From Mycolicibacter algericus DSM 45454 (GTDB lineage: Bacteria; Actinomycetota; Actinomycetes; Mycobacteriales; Mycobacteriaceae): a stretch of 43,691 nucleotides of DNA. Positions 33,629 to 42,900 of the stretch are shown piece by piece; positions within the stretch are counted from its first letter, which is position 1; each line of letters opens with the position of its first letter. A program made the position numbers and the translations under genes. The notes under the pieces were generated by a model. That model saw nothing but the letters and a program-made list of their open reading frames with translations, was not told the DNA's origin and ran no database searches. Location of the stretch: the NCBI RefSeq assembly GCF_002086455.1, contig NZ_MVHC01000029.1:1-43691 (forward strand), written 5' to 3'.

Positions 33629-34546
33629 GTGGACGAATTGGACCGGCCGTTCCTGGGCACCGAAGCGTTGGCCGACAAGGCGATCCCCGAGCGGGCGATG
33701 CGAACGCTGTATCAACCGGTCTATCCGGGCGTCTACGCACCCTGGGGCGTCGAGCTGAGTGCGCGGCAGCGGGCGGAGGCGGCCTGGCTGTGGTCGCGCC
33801 GGCATGCCGTGGTCGCGGGTAATTCCGCTGCGGCGCTGCTGGGCGCGAAGTGGGTGAGCCCGGCGCTCGATGCGGAGCTGGTGTACGGCAACCACAAGAC
33901 ACCACCGAGTCTCGTCGTGCACCGCGACACCCTGGCCCCGGGTGAGGTGACGACCGTCGACGGCATGGCGGTAACCACCCCGGCCCGCACGGCTTTCGAC
34001 ATCGGACGGCGAACCCGGTCACGGCTGCACGCGGTTCAACGCCTCGATGCACTGGCCAACGCCACCGAAGTCGGGGTCGCCGACGTCGAGGCCGTCATCG
34101 CCGAGCATCCCGGCGCGCGGCATTTGAATGGGCTCCGGGCGGTACTACCGCTCGTCGATGACGGCGCAGAGTCGTATCAGGAGACCAGCACCCGGCTGGT
34201 GCTGATTGACGCGGGATTCCCGACGCCGGAGACTCAGATCGTCGTCCGCGACGCATTCGGCGGTTTCGTCGCCCGAGTCGACATGGGGTATCGGGAACTC
34301 AAGGTCGGAATCGAGTACGACGGCTCGCAACACTGGAACGACCCGAAGCAGCGACAGCGTGACATCGACCGCCAGGTGGCGCTGGCCGAGCAGGGCTGGG
34401 TGATCATCCGGGTCAGTGCGGTGCTGCTGCGCTACCGGGAGGCGACGCTGATCGGCCGGGTGCGCGACGCGATGTACGCCGCCGGCTGGGCAGGTCAGGC
34501 CGCCAGTGGGAGCCTCGCGACGCTCGACCGGCGTGTCGCGTCGTGA
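33629..34546 (+). CDS. DUF559/AbiEi-like protein (endonuclease-fold C-terminus)
   Basis: A 305-residue protein of a type common in mycobacteria and often called AbiEi antitoxin-like or DUF559. The N-terminal half (RTLYQPVYPGVYAPWGVELSARQRAEAA, AVVAGNSAAALLGA) resembles the AbiEi winged-helix region. The C-terminal third has a Vsr-like nuclease-fold signature: VDMGYRELKVGIEYDGSQHW (Asp218, Glu229, Asp231) followed by RQRDIDRQVALAEQGWVIIRVSA. No AbiEii partner is adjacent. The GTG start at 33,629 has no clear ribosome site. The gene is bracketed by two 59-bp palindromic repeats, and its stop codon lies inside the right-hand copy. It interrupts the KstR2 cluster and is convergent with ipdC. Confidence 0.8.
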   Translation: MDELDRPFLGTEALADKAIPERAMRTLYQPVYPGVYAPWGVELSARQRAEAAWLWSRRHAVVAGNSAAALLGAKWVSPALDAELVYGNHKTPPSLVVHRDTLAPGEVTTVDGMAVTTPARTAFDIGRRTRSRLHAVQRLDALANATEVGVADVEAVIAEHPGARHLNGLRAVLPLVDDGAESYQETSTRLVLIDAGFPTPETQIVVRDAFGGFVARVDMGYRELKVGIEYDGSQHWNDPKQRQRDIDRQVALAEQGWVIIRVSAVLLRYREATLIGRVRDAMYAAGWAGQAASGSLATLDRRVAS

Positions 34547-34559
34547 GATTCTCACTCGG
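34501..34559. repeat. 59-bp palindromic repeat, right copy
   Basis: Direct-repeat partner of 33,505-33,563 (47/59). Its arms are less perfect: against the right arm GTCGTGAGATTCTC the left arm has one true mismatch and three G-T pairs, so it can still fold as RNA. It covers the last 15 codons and stop of the DUF559 gene and ends two bases short of the ipdC stop. Confidence 0.83.
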
Positions 34560-34561
34560 GG

Positions 34562-35632
34562 TTAAACGACGAAGGAGTTGGCTGCCCGCAGGTGCTCGAC
34601 GGCGTCGGCCACGATGCCCTCGATCAGCTCCGCGCACGACGGCAGGTCCTCGAGGATGCCGGCCACCTGACCCGAGGCCAACACACCGGCTTCGGTGTTG
34701 CCCTCCACCAGACCGGCTTTGAGCAGCATCGGCGTGTTGGCGGCCATCAGCACCTGCGACCAGGTGAGTTCCTTGCCGTGCCGCATCGCCAGGCCATCCT
34801 GAATCATGGTGGGCCAGCTCATCTGCGACATCTTCTTGAACTTCGCCGCGTTGCGGATCGCGGCGCTGAAACCGCGTGCCCGCGAACCGCTTTCCAGCTT
34901 CTCCACCAGTTCGGTGCGCAGCACCCGGTGCGGCATGCCGTCGACCCGGGTGGAAACCACGGTGCCACCCAGGTCTGCGGCCAGGTAGCGCTGCTTGACC
35001 GCATCGGGCACGGTCGAATCCGAGGTCAGCAGGAACCGGGTGCCCATCGCGACGCCCGTCGCCCCATAGGACAGGGCGGCGGCCAGGCCGCGACCGTCGA
35101 AGAAGCCGCCGGCGGCGATCACCTGCACTCCGGTGCCGGCAACGGCGTCCAGCACCGATGGCAGCAGCAGGGTGGTGGCGACCGGTCCGGTGTGGCCACC
35201 GCCCTCGCCGCCCTGCACGATCACCGCGTCGGCGCCCCAGGAGGCCACCTTTTTGGCGTGCTTGGCCGCGCCCACCGACGGGATCACCACCGAGCCGGCC
35301 TCTTTGAGCTTCGCGATCAATTCCTGTTTGGGTGCCAGCGCGAACGACGCCACCTTGACGCCCTCGCGGATCATCAGATCCACCCGGTCGCCGGCATCGG
35401 CGCCGTCGGCACGGATGTTGACCCCGAACGGCTTGTCGGTGGCCGACTTCACCTTGGCGATCGCGGCGGCCAGCTCGTCGATGGTCATGGTCGCCGAGGC
35501 CAGAATGCCCAGCCCGCCGGCATTGGCGGTCGCCGAGACCAGCCGGGCGCCGGCCACCCAACCCATCCCGGTCTGCACGACGGGATGTTCGATACCGACC
35601 AGCTCGGTCAGCGGGGTCTTGAGGCGGCTCAT
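34562..35632 (-). CDS. ipdC: IpdC, flavin-dependent enzyme of the nitronate monooxygenase/2-nitropropane dioxygenase fold
   Basis: IpdC acts on the 5-oxo HIC-CoA intermediate to give the HIEC-CoA substrate of EchA20. The 356-residue product is a TIM barrel with PVVQTGMGWVAGARLVSATANAGGLG at the N-terminus, the VQGGEGGGHTG loop, and VIAAGGFFDGRGLAAALSYGATGVAMGTRFL for FMN phosphate binding. The open frame runs to 35,731, but the ATG at 35,632 (MSRLKTPLTELVG) is the family start. ipdB lies 49 bp upstream on the same strand, so echA20-ipdA-ipdB-ipdC form one transcript under the KstR2 box at 38,119. It ends 15 bp from the DUF559 stop on the other strand. Confidence 0.94.
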   Translation of the reverse strand: MSRLKTPLTELVGIEHPVVQTGMGWVAGARLVSATANAGGLGILASATMTIDELAAAIAKVKSATDKPFGVNIRADGADAGDRVDLMIREGVKVASFALAPKQELIAKLKEAGSVVIPSVGAAKHAKKVASWGADAVIVQGGEGGGHTGPVATTLLLPSVLDAVAGTGVQVIAAGGFFDGRGLAAALSYGATGVAMGTRFLLTSDSTVPDAVKQRYLAADLGGTVVSTRVDGMPHRVLRTELVEKLESGSRARGFSAAIRNAAKFKKMSQMSWPTMIQDGLAMRHGKELTWSQVLMAANTPMLLKAGLVEGNTEAGVLASGQVAGILEDLPSCAELIEGIVADAVEHLRAANSFVV

Positions 35633-35681
35633 TGGCCACCGCCGACGATGCAGAGCGAAGCGATGAGGAGGAGGGGGATCA

Positions 35682-36434
35682 TCATGATCTGACCTCTTTG
35701 TCCCGCAGCGACTTCGGGTCGATGACCTCACGGATCAGCCGCAGCTCCTCGATTTCCGGCAACCGGGTCGTCGCAGCGTCTGCCAGCCCGTGCACCTCGA
35801 AGGAGGTGTTCTCGGCGACCTCGTCGGCAGTGACGCCCGGGTGCAGCGACACCGCACGCATCTGGTGGTCCGGACCGCTGAAGTCGAACACGCCCAGGTT
35901 GCTCACCACCCCGCCGAGGTTGAAGAACCGGAACGCCGGGTTGGCCGGGTCCACCTTGTCGTAGCCGATGCCGGACACGATGTCGACGGTCTCGCAGAAC
36001 ACCCGCGGCGAGTGAGCGCCCACCCAGTAGCTGGTGGTGTGGTTGATGGTGTTGCCGGGCGCGCCGCGGACCCCGAACATCTGCCGGGTGGGATGCTGCA
36101 GCGGGCCGAACGCCGACAGGTTCTGGTTGCCGTACCGGTCGATCTGATTGGCGCCCATGATCACATGGCGCCGGCCCCACGACAGGGTCTCGAAGACCCG
36201 GTTGAACGGCATCCACCCTTCCAGTGGACCGACCTTGCCGATCGCCGGCGTGTCGGCCAGGATGCGGGCCTCGCCATCGGTGATCACCAGGTCGGGGGAG
36301 AAGGTGAGGCGGGCCAGCCGGGCGCCCACCGAGGGCACCGTGGCCATGGGTGAGGCCATGATCTCGCCGGCGTCGCGGAACAGCTCGGCGCAGGCGATGG
36401 CGCAGATCTCGGCACGGGTGGGTGAGTCGGTCAT
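35682..36434 (-). CDS. ipdB: Steroid ring-cleaving hydrolase subunit IpdB
   Basis: IpdB is the smaller subunit of the heteromeric IpdAB hydrolase, which has a class I CoA-transferase fold and opens ring C of COCHEA-CoA. The product is 250 residues. Typical phrases are LITDGEARILAD in its variant LVITDGEARILADTP, GWMPFNRVFETLSWGRRHVIMGANQIDRYGNQN and FNLGGVVSNLGVFDF. The ATG at 36,434 overlaps the ipdA stop in ATGA, so subunits are made in step. No CoA-transferase partner of another type is nearby, consistent with a hydrolase role. Confidence 0.94.
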   Translation of the reverse strand: MTDSPTRAEICAIACAELFRDAGEIMASPMATVPSVGARLARLTFSPDLVITDGEARILADTPAIGKVGPLEGWMPFNRVFETLSWGRRHVIMGANQIDRYGNQNLSAFGPLQHPTRQMFGVRGAPGNTINHTTSYWVGAHSPRVFCETVDIVSGIGYDKVDPANPAFRFFNLGGVVSNLGVFDFSGPDHQMRAVSLHPGVTADEVAENTSFEVHGLADAATTRLPEIEELRLIREVIDPKSLRDKEVRS

Positions 36435-37324
36435 GCTTGTGCCCCTGATTCCTGGTTGGCTCCGAATGCCTTGACCGCCGCCTGGTAGTCGTCTTCGCTA
36501 CCGGACAGGTAGGTGGCGGTGAACTCCGCCCAGGTCTCGTCGGACCTCGCGGCTTCGGCGTAGTGCCGCTGGAACTTCTCGTCGCGGCCGTAATCTGCTG
36601 CACCGATGGTGAAGTGGGCACCACCGGGTGCTTCCACGACGTTGTCCACCATCATCCGGTTGATGATCTGGGTCTGCGGCGACGTGGTGGCGATCAGTTC
36701 CTCGGTGGGCACGATCTTCTCCACCGACAGGAAGCGGCGCTGCGCCGACATCAGGAACAGGTCGTCGAAGTAGGGGTCGATACCGGTGTAGGCAGCGTTG
36801 CCCCGGGCGTCGCCGAGGTTCATGTGCACGAACGCGGCGTCGAGGTTCAGCGCCGGCATCGCGACCAGTGTCTCGTGGGCACCGTCAGTCGGGTACGGGC
36901 TGGTGACGGTCTTGAGCTCGCCCTCCCAGAAGTCGATCACCGAGCTGCCCAGGCCGGCCCGGATCGGCAGGAACGGCAACCGCTGGGCGGCGGCTTGCAG
37001 CCCGCAGCGCAGCATGCCCTCGTCCATCTCGCGGGCCTCGATCGCGCCGGTGGTGCGGGCACGCGCGAACCAGGGGTCGTAGAACGGCGGGGAGTCCAGC
37101 GAGACGAAGCCGTAGTAAGCGCGGCGCACCTTGCCCGCCGAGCACAGCAGCCCCAGATCCGGTCCGCCGTAAGTCACTACGGTCAGATCCTTGACTCCCG
37201 AGCGCAGGATGGCGCGGACGAAGGCCATCGGCTTGCGCCGCGAACCCCAGCCGCCGATGCCGATCGTCATGCCGTCGCGCAGTTCGGCGACGGCGTCGTC
37301 GAGAGTGGTTACCTTGGTCGTCAC
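36431..37324 (-). CDS. ipdA: Steroid ring-cleaving hydrolase subunit IpdA
   Basis: IpdA is the larger subunit of IpdAB. The 297-residue product begins TTKVTTLDDAVAELRDGMTIGIGGWGSRRKPM, with the glycine-rich CoA-contact motif GIGGWG, and contains LTVVTYGGPDLGLLCSAGKV and EAREMDEGMLRCGLQAAAQRLPFLPIR. The frame stays open far upstream; the GTG at 37,324 is chosen because it overlaps the echA20 stop in GTGA and matches the family start. Order echA20-ipdA-ipdB is that of M. tuberculosis Rv3550-Rv3552. Confidence 0.94.
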   Translation of the reverse strand: MTTKVTTLDDAVAELRDGMTIGIGGWGSRRKPMAFVRAILRSGVKDLTVVTYGGPDLGLLCSAGKVRRAYYGFVSLDSPPFYDPWFARARTTGAIEAREMDEGMLRCGLQAAAQRLPFLPIRAGLGSSVIDFWEGELKTVTSPYPTDGAHETLVAMPALNLDAAFVHMNLGDARGNAAYTGIDPYFDDLFLMSAQRRFLSVEKIVPTEELIATTSPQTQIINRMMVDNVVEAPGGAHFTIGAADYGRDEKFQRHYAEAARSDETWAEFTATYLSGSEDDYQAAVKAFGANQESGAQA

Positions 37325-38076
37325 TTCTTCCCCTTCTCGGTGCCGGCGAAGGCGTCGCGGTGCTCGTCGGCCACCCCGGCGAGGTTGAGCTCGAAGGTGA
37401 AGCCCTGCTCCATGCGGTAGCTGGAGTTGACCTTCTGCACGTCGATGAGGTTGAGCGCCTCCTTGGCGGCCCGGATCACCCGGGTGTCCTTGGCGGCGAT
37501 GTCGCGGGCCACCCGCAGCGCGGCCTCGTCGAGCTCGGCGCGCGGCACCACCTCGTGTACCGAGCCGTACTGGCGCAGGGTGGCGGCGTCCACGGTGGCC
37601 GCGGTGTAGAACAACCGGCGCATCATGTGCTGCGGCACCAGCCGGGACAGGTGGGTGGCCGCACCGAGTGCGCCGCGCTCCACCTCGGGCAGGCCGAACT
37701 TGGCATCGTCGGAGGCCACGATCACGTCGGCGTTGCCGACCAGTCCGATGCCGCCGCCGACGCAGAAGCCGTTGACCGCGGCGATCACCGGGACCGCGCA
37801 CTCGTAGACGGCCTTGAAAGCGGCGAAGCAGCCTCGGTTGGCGTCGATCAGCGCGGTGAAGCCCTCGGTGTTCTGCATCTCCTTGATGTCCACGCCGGCG
37901 TTGAAGCCGCGACCCTCGGCCCGCAGGATCACCGCGTGGGTGGACATGTCGTTGCCGGCGGCGGTGATGATGTCGCCCAGCTCGAACCAGGCTCGGGACG
38001 GCAGCGCATTGACCGGGGGGTAGTCGACGGTGACCGCGACGATCCCGGGCTCGACGGTGGTGGATGTGATCGGCAT
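37321..38076 (-). CDS. echA20: Ring-D hydrolase of the crotonase family, EchA20
   Basis: EchA20 hydrolyses ring D of HIEC-CoA to COCHEA-CoA. The 251-residue product is a crotonase with the two oxyanion-hole segments EGRGFNAGVDIKEM and NGFCVGGGIGLVGNADV, and the family C-terminus SSYRMEQGFTFELNLAGVADEH. The ATG at 38,076 (MPITST) matches the orthologue; an upstream ATG at 38,109 would add 11 basic residues and is less likely. It leads the minus-strand unit and is divergent from an SDR gene across 71 bp containing a KstR2 box. Confidence 0.94.
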   Translation of the reverse strand: MPITSTTVEPGIVAVTVDYPPVNALPSRAWFELGDIITAAGNDMSTHAVILRAEGRGFNAGVDIKEMQNTEGFTALIDANRGCFAAFKAVYECAVPVIAAVNGFCVGGGIGLVGNADVIVASDDAKFGLPEVERGALGAATHLSRLVPQHMMRRLFYTAATVDAATLRQYGSVHEVVPRAELDEAALRVARDIAAKDTRVIRAAKEALNLIDVQKVNSSYRMEQGFTFELNLAGVADEHRDAFAGTEKGKK

Positions 38077-38118
38077 CTGGAAAACCCTGCGCTTCCGTTT
38101 CGGGACCATCTGTACCTA

Positions 38119-38132
38119 AGCAAGCACTTGCT
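38119..38132. promoter_or_regulatory. KstR2 operator between echA20 and the SDR genes
   Basis: AGCAAGCACTTGCT matches AnCAAGnnCTTGnT at every fixed position, and the palindrome extends to AAGCAAG-2-CTTGCTT (38,118-38,133). It is 42 bp from the echA20 start and 15 bp from the SDR start, so it can serve both divergent units. Confidence 0.88.
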
Positions 38133-38147
38133 TGGTACGCTAGCACA

Positions 38148-38912
38148 GTGCTTGACGCAATCAATCTCGGATTGACCGGCAAGGTGGTCCTGGTGACCGG
38201 TGGTGTCCGCGGTGTCGGCGCGGGCATCAGCGCCGTCTTCGCCGACCAGGGCGCCACCGTGGTGACCTGTGCACGCCGGCCGATGGACGGCCTGCCGTAT
38301 GAGTTCCACGCCTGCGACGTCCGCGACGACGACGCGGTCAGAGGCCTGATCGAGACCGTGGTCGCCAAGCACGGCCGGCTTGACGTTGTGGTCAACAACG
38401 CCGGCGGTTCACCGCACGCGCCGGCCGCGCAGGCCTCGGCCAACTTCAGCCGCAAGATCATCGAGCTCAACCTGCTGGCGCCACTACAGGTCGCCCAGCA
38501 CGCCAATGCCGTCATGCAGGCCCAGGACTGCGGCGGCTCGATCGTCAACATCACCAGCGTCAGCGGGCACCGCCCGTCGCCGGGCACCGCGGCCTACAGT
38601 GCGGCCAAGGCCGGCGTAGACAACCTGACCGCCACGCTGGCCGTTGAGTGGGCGCCCAAGGTCCGGGTGAACTCGGTGGTGGTCGGCATGGTCGAGACCG
38701 AGCAGTCCGAACTGTTCTACGGCGACGCCGAGTCGATCGCCGCCGTCGCCGCCACCGTGCCGCTGGGCCGGCTCGCCAAGCCCGCCGACATCGGCTGGGC
38801 AGCCGCCTTTCTGGCATCCGATGCCGCGTCCTACATCAGCGGCGCCAGCCTGGAAGCCCACGGCGGTGGCGAGCCGCCGGCCTACCTCGACGCGTCGAGC
38901 GCAAATAAATAA
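38148..38912 (+). CDS. Short-chain dehydrogenase (Rv3549c-like)
   Basis: A 254-residue classical SDR. Motifs are GKVVLVTGGVRGVGAGIS (cofactor), NNAGGSP, and the active site VNITSVSGHRPSPGTAAYSAAKAG (Ser, Tyr, Lys). The C-terminus SGASLEAHGGGEPPAYL is like M. tuberculosis Rv3549c. Start is GTG at 38,148, 15 bp after the KstR2 box; there is no obvious ribosome site, so it may be close to leaderless. Rv3548c-like SDR follows 29 bp later. Being in the KstR2 regulon it presumably oxidises or reduces a C/D-ring intermediate; the specific step has not been deduced from sequence. Confidence 0.9.
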   Translation: MLDAINLGLTGKVVLVTGGVRGVGAGISAVFADQGATVVTCARRPMDGLPYEFHACDVRDDDAVRGLIETVVAKHGRLDVVVNNAGGSPHAPAAQASANFSRKIIELNLLAPLQVAQHANAVMQAQDCGGSIVNITSVSGHRPSPGTAAYSAAKAGVDNLTATLAVEWAPKVRVNSVVVGMVETEQSELFYGDAESIAAVAATVPLGRLAKPADIGWAAAFLASDAASYISGASLEAHGGGEPPAYLDASSANK

Positions 38913-38941
38913 GTCGGCCCCAAAAAAAGGAGACAGCACAC

Positions 38942-39847
38942 ATGGGACTTCTCGACGGCCGCGTGGTCATCGTCACCGGAGCAGGCGGCGGAATCGGGCG
39001 GGCGCATGCGCTGGCCTTCGCCGCCGAGGGCGCCCGGGTGGTGGTCAACGACATCGGCGTGGGCCTGGACGGCTCACCGGCCGGTGGGGGTAGCGCCGCC
39101 CAGGGCGTGGTCGACGAGATCGTCGCCGCCGGCGGGCAAGCCGTCGCCAACGGCTCCAACGTGGCCGACTGGGCCCAGGCGGAACAGCTGATCCAGACCG
39201 CCGTCGACCACTTCGGCGGGCTCGACGTGCTGGTCAACAATGCCGGCATCGTGCGCGACCGGATGTTCGCCAACGCAACCGAAGAGGAATTCGACGCTGT
39301 TACCGCGGTGCACCTCAAGGGCCACTTCGCCACCATGAAGCACGCGGCCGCCTACTGGCGGGCGCAGTCCAAGGCCGGCGAGACCGTGGACGCCCGCATC
39401 ATCAACACCAGTTCGGGCGCCGGTCTGCAGGGCAGTGTCGGGCAGGCCACCTACAGCGCCGCCAAGGCCGGGATCGCCGCGCTGACGCTGGTCGCTGCGG
39501 CCGAGATGGGCCGCTACGGCGTCACCGCGAACGCGATCGCCCCGTCGGCGCGCACCCGGATGACCGAGACGGTGTTCGCCGACATGATGGCCACCCAGGA
39601 TCAAGCCTTCGACGCGATGGCGCCGGAGAACGTCAGCCCGCTGGTGGTGTGGCTGGGCAGCGTCGAGTCGCGTGACGTGACCGGCAAGGTCTTCGAGGTC
39701 GAGGGCGGCAAGATCCGCGTCGCCGAGGGCTGGGCGCACGGCCCGCAGGCCGACAAGGGCGCGCGCTGGGATCCCGCCGAGCTGGGGCCGGTCGTCACCG
39801 ATCTGCTGGCCCAGGCGCGCACGCCGGTGCCGGTGTACGGGGCCTGA
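38942..39847 (+). CDS. Short-chain dehydrogenase (Rv3548c-like)
   Basis: A 301-residue SDR of the long type that resembles the dehydrogenase domain of multifunctional enzyme 2: LLDGRVVIVTGAGGGIGRAHALAFAAEGA, VVNDIGVGLDG, NNAGIVRDRMFAN, and INTSSGAGLQGSVGQATYSAAKAG (Ser, Tyr, Lys). Family members act on 3-hydroxyacyl-CoA. Preceded by AAAAGGAGA ribosome site; second gene of the KstR2-controlled unit. In M. tuberculosis the next gene is ddn; here a convergent LuxR-type gene ends about 100 bp later, with nothing recognisable in the gap. Confidence 0.92.
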   Translation: MGLLDGRVVIVTGAGGGIGRAHALAFAAEGARVVVNDIGVGLDGSPAGGGSAAQGVVDEIVAAGGQAVANGSNVADWAQAEQLIQTAVDHFGGLDVLVNNAGIVRDRMFANATEEEFDAVTAVHLKGHFATMKHAAAYWRAQSKAGETVDARIINTSSGAGLQGSVGQATYSAAKAGIAALTLVAAAEMGRYGVTANAIAPSARTRMTETVFADMMATQDQAFDAMAPENVSPLVVWLGSVESRDVTGKVFEVEGGKIRVAEGWAHGPQADKGARWDPAELGPVVTDLLAQARTPVPVYGA

Positions 39848-39948
39848 AGCCGTCAGACAGTGAGGTGCCGCTGCGACGGGAGGAAGTGGAAGCACGTAGC
39901 GCCCGAATCCCGCCCGGCATGGTACGTAACGGGGCAACGTCGCCGGGG

Positions 39949-42900
39949 TCAGATATGCCTCGCCGCTACCTGGACCAGTTGCACGCGGGAAGAGATATCG
40001 AGCTTGGCATAGATGTGGTTCAGGTGGGAGTGCACGGTTCGCGGCGAGACACTCAGTTTCGAGGCGATGTCTTTGTCGCGGAGTCCAGCACTGACAAGCC
40101 GGATCACGTTGTGTTCGGCCGGAGTCAGTGAAGCCCAACCACGCGACGGGCGTTTACGCCTGCCTTCGGTGCCGGATGCGTAGGCGATGACCTCAGCGAT
40201 CGACGATGCAGTTCCCTGGGCCCAATGACGCTCAAAGTCGTCGTGCGGCATTGCTTCTCGTAGAGTGTTGACTGCGTCGGCGTATTCGGCGTCGTATACC
40301 TTGGAGCGGACCGTGCCGGCGATATCTCGGGCGCTGGCCGCCAGGCCGAACAGCCGTGCTGCGCGATGGTGTTGGCCCGCAGCGCAGTTCACGGCTGCCA
40401 GCGACTCGATTAGTTCGGGGACGGCCAGGTATCCACCGGTTTCGGCGGCGATCGCCAACGCGTGACGCGCGTCTTGCTCGGCTTGCTTGAGTTCGCCCTC
40501 GGCCATCGCCACCCGGGCACGTATCTCCAGCAGCAGTATCCGCTGGAATCCGGACCCCACGGCAAGCGCCTCGTCGACCAGGTGGCGCGCCGTGACCAGG
40601 TCGCCGGACGCCAACGCGGCCCTGGCGACCGGATTGCCGGTTATTGCCATCAGTTGCGGCAGTGCGCACGCGTCAAACGCTGCAGCACCGGCGCCGACCG
40701 CACCGGACACATCACCGGCGGCCAGTGACACGTCCACCACCGTCCCGAAGCTGACGGCACGGTGGAAGTCGATGAGATCCGCGGCAGCCTCGACGCACGC
40801 GTCCGCTGCGGCCCGGGCACCTCGGGTATCCCCTTGGCACGCAAGGGCCTCGGCCAGGACGGCCAGACTCTGGGTGCTGAACAGCGGATCGCCTGCTGCC
40901 TCGGCCTCGATAGCCACGCCCCGGGTCTTCTCGACGGCCATGGTGAGCTCGCCCCGATGAAGGTGTGTCAAACCCAAGCAGAGCCGGCACAGGCGCGAAA
41001 CCGACCAGTCGCCGACCGCGTCGGCGAGACGCTGCCCTTTCTCCGCGGCCACGCGCGTGGTGGCCAGGTCCCCGGCCACAAAGGCGGAATAGGCCTGTAC
41101 GCCGTATATCTGGGCCAGCCGCCAATCGTCGTCCAGGGCGGGGGACAGTGCGATGGCCTGCTCGAAGTAGGGCAGGGCCAGCTCAGGGCTGTAGCTACAG
41201 GTGAAACCGCAGGCTGCCAGCGACCAGGCGAGCAGGGCCGGGTCATCGAGACGCCGCGCGATGGCGACCGCCTCCTCAGCTTGATCGGCATGGCCGTAGT
41301 TCCCGGTCAACGCCTCGAAGATGGCCTTGTCGGCGAGAGCGCGGGCACGCGCGGCAGGTGCCATCGAGGCGGGCGCGGTGAGAACGGCATCAAACCACGC
41401 CAGGCCCTCCAAGGTCTGGCTATGGATCCACAGCGGGAACAACGACGAGGCGAGATGTGCGGCCAGCTCGATGTCGCCATGCTCACGACTCCAGGTGAAG
41501 GCGGCCCTGAGGTTGTCGATCTCGAGTTCCGCCTGCGCAATGTGCCATCCGTACCCGGCGGTCGCCCCGGCGTCGAACAGTGCTGCGTAGTGGTCACGGT
41601 GGCGCGCCCGGATGCCCTCAGCTTCCCCGGACTGCTCCAGCTTCTCCAGGGCGTACTGCTGCACGGTCTGCAGCAGCCGAAAGCGCGTCGACTCTCCGGT
41701 GCTGTCGGCTATCACCAGTGATTTATCCACCAGCTGCGTGAGTTTGTCGACGATCTGGCCACGCGGCAGGTCAGTGCTGCCGGCGACGGCGTGGGCGGCG
41801 TCAAGGTCGAACCCGCCCCGAAACGGCGCCAATCGGCGAAACACCACGCGTTCGGATTCGCTCAACAAATCGTGCGACCAGTCCTCCGACGCCCTCAGCG
41901 TCTGTTGGCGCAGCACCGCAGTGCGCGCACCACCGGTCAACAGTTGGAAGCGCTCGCCTAGCCCGTCGGCGATCTCGACCAGCGACAACGCCCGAGCTCG
42001 TGTCGCGGCAAGCTCGATGGCCAACGGCACCCCATCCAGCCGCCGGCAGATCTCGGCTACCAAGGCGGCATCGTCAGCGGTCTCGGTGAAACTCGGCCGG
42101 ACCAGCCGAGCGCGCTGACGGAACAAGTCGACAGCCTCGTCGGCCAGCGAGAGTGAGGGGGTCGTCCAGGTCACCTCGCCGGCTACCCCGATCGGCTCCC
42201 GACTTGTCGCCACGATTGTCAGTTCCGCGCTGGCGGCCAACAGCGTGGCGGTCAGCCGTGCGCACGCGTCCAGGAGGTGCTCACAATTGTCGAGCACCAG
42301 CAGCAATTGCCGACCTGCGATCAAGGACACCAGAGTGTCGAGTGGGGAGCGGTCCGGTCGATCAGGCAGGCCCAGCGTCCTCGTTACTCGCTCGGGAATC
42401 AGTTCGGGATCAGTGATCGGCGACAGATCTACACACCATGCCCCGTCGCGAAACCTGCCGGCCAACTCATCGGCCAGCTGCAGCGCCAGCCGTGTCTTGC
42501 CGACTCCGCCGGTGCCGGTCAACGTCACAAGACGGTTGCCGTCAACGAGCCGCCGGAGCTCGGTCAGTTCCGCATCGCGTCCGACGAAACTGGTCAGCGG
42601 CGTCGGAAAATGCGGCTCGGCCAGCGGCTTTGCCGTTCGAAGGGGCGGAAAATCGGTGCCAAGGTCGCGGTGGCAGAGTTGCGTCACGCGCTCCGGATAC
42701 GGCCTGCCGGGCAGCCGATGGATACCCAGATCAAGCAGCCACGCCTCTAAGGGAAGCTGATCACCCATCAGCTCGCGGGCCGTCTCCGACAACACCGTCT
42801 GACCGGCGTGGGCCAGGTCGCATAGCCGCGCGGCGCGGTTCACCAGGGATCTCGGGTACGTGTCCGGTTCGACCGGCGGCACCTCGTCGGCGTGCACTGC

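Noticed and set aside
36431..38587. 718-residue frame containing ipdA at its end
   Set aside because: Only the last 297 residues are IpdA; the upstream part is out of frame with echA20 and the divergent SDR.
39848..39948. Terminator in the convergent gap between the SDR gene and the LuxR gene
   Set aside because: No stable hairpin with a T-run was seen.
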